Of a DNA stretch of 64,000 nucleotides, positions 63,917 to 64,000 are shown one piece after another. The position numbers and the translations under genes are program-made. The first letter of the stretch is position 1, and the number at the start of each line of letters is the position of its first letter. This stretch comes from Sphingomonas sp. (lineage in GTDB: Bacteria > Pseudomonadota > Alphaproteobacteria > Sphingomonadales > Sphingomonadaceae). The notes beneath the pieces are model-generated. The model saw only the letters and a list, made by a program, of their open reading frames with translations, ran no database searches and had not been told where the DNA came from. The stretch is from NCBI RefSeq assembly GCF_019746015.1, contig NZ_JAIESM010000022.1, positions 22,765 to 86,764 on the forward strand. The letters run 5' to 3'.

Positions 63917-64000
63917 CTACTCGGCAGCGACAAGCCGGTGCGTAACGAGATCGGCCACCACCGCTGGATCAGCAAGCGTGGAGGTATCTCCCAGACTGTC
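63917..64000 (-). CDS. acs: Acetyl-CoA synthetase, C-terminal end (partial)
   Basis: The last 27 codons before TAG 63917-63919; the rest lies outside the window. The sequence includes GDTSTLADPAVVADLV, which is the well-known C-terminal ending of AMP-forming acetyl-CoA synthetases (GDTSTLADPSVVDDL type). It activates acetate to acetyl-CoA, which fits with isocitrate lyase and PHB genes in the window. Assignment rests on 27 residues only. Confidence 0.75.
   Translation of the reverse strand, partial: DSLGDTSTLADPAVVADLVTHRLVAAE

Overview
The window is GC-rich (very strong G/C third positions) and reads as a chromosome segment of an alphaproteobacterium, most probably Sphingomonadales. Pointers are two large TonB-dependent receptors (TBDRs), a Caulobacter-type TBDR/MFS maltose uptake module, an ArsR-methyltransferase fusion in front of metF and a two-gene metH, PhaR-type PHB control, globin-coupled chemotaxis transducers and several families of short palindromic intergenic repeats. 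Assignments come from reading the translated sequence and recalling family motifs; no database search was run.

Left third (1-17331): the tail of an amidase, then a maltodextrin utilisation locus. A leftward pair (SLC45-type MFS transporter, LacI regulator) faces a rightward TBDR. A tightly coupled run follows: flavin-dependent halogenase, GH13 amylase, GH13 alpha-glucosidase, GH97 glucosidase, esterase, second halogenase, FHS-type glucose transporter, mostly with ATGA/GTGA overlaps. Inferred flow: outer-membrane uptake, periplasmic hydrolysis, inner-membrane import. The two halogenase-like flavoproteins have no obvious role in sugar breakdown and are the most intriguing part of the locus.

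17345-19003 is a small degenerate integrated element at the 3' end of tRNA-Ala(CGC), bounded by a 20-bp direct repeat with one mismatch. It holds an internally deleted tyrosine recombinase, a winged-helix-like protein and two small unknown ORFs.

19220-31317: an MDR oxidoreductase, a neutral zinc metallopeptidase, a patatin/3-hydroxybutyrate dehydrogenase/DUF4893 group, a MazE-like/Doc toxin-antitoxin pair, isocitrate lyase divergent from an ScfR/RamB-like regulator with two matching palindromic operator candidates, two tandem globin-coupled chemotaxis transducers and a PH-domain membrane protein. 31318-31627 has no gene but holds a nested palindromic repeat and a 22-bp-period direct repeat.

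31628-45075: a small exported protein, two overlapping lipoprotein genes, then a methionine-cycle operon (SahR-like regulator, metF, split metH with a palindromic repeat between the halves), a TauE-like permease, a beta-helix protein, a sterol-desaturase-like enzyme, an alkaline phosphatase-family enzyme and a DsbD/ScsB-like reductase.

45274-64000: a second sterol-desaturase-like gene and an AraC-type regulator, four valine-catabolism genes (with repeats in every gap), an MHS-family transporter, alanine racemase, a second TBDR, a PHB block (thiolase, PhaC-like protein, PhaR), a TauD-type dioxygenase, an M13 peptidase and the last codons of acetyl-CoA synthetase. Isocitrate lyase, 3-hydroxybutyrate dehydrogenase, thiolase, PhaR and Acs together indicate acetate/PHB metabolism. 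No rRNA, CRISPR array, prophage or intact insertion sequence was seen.
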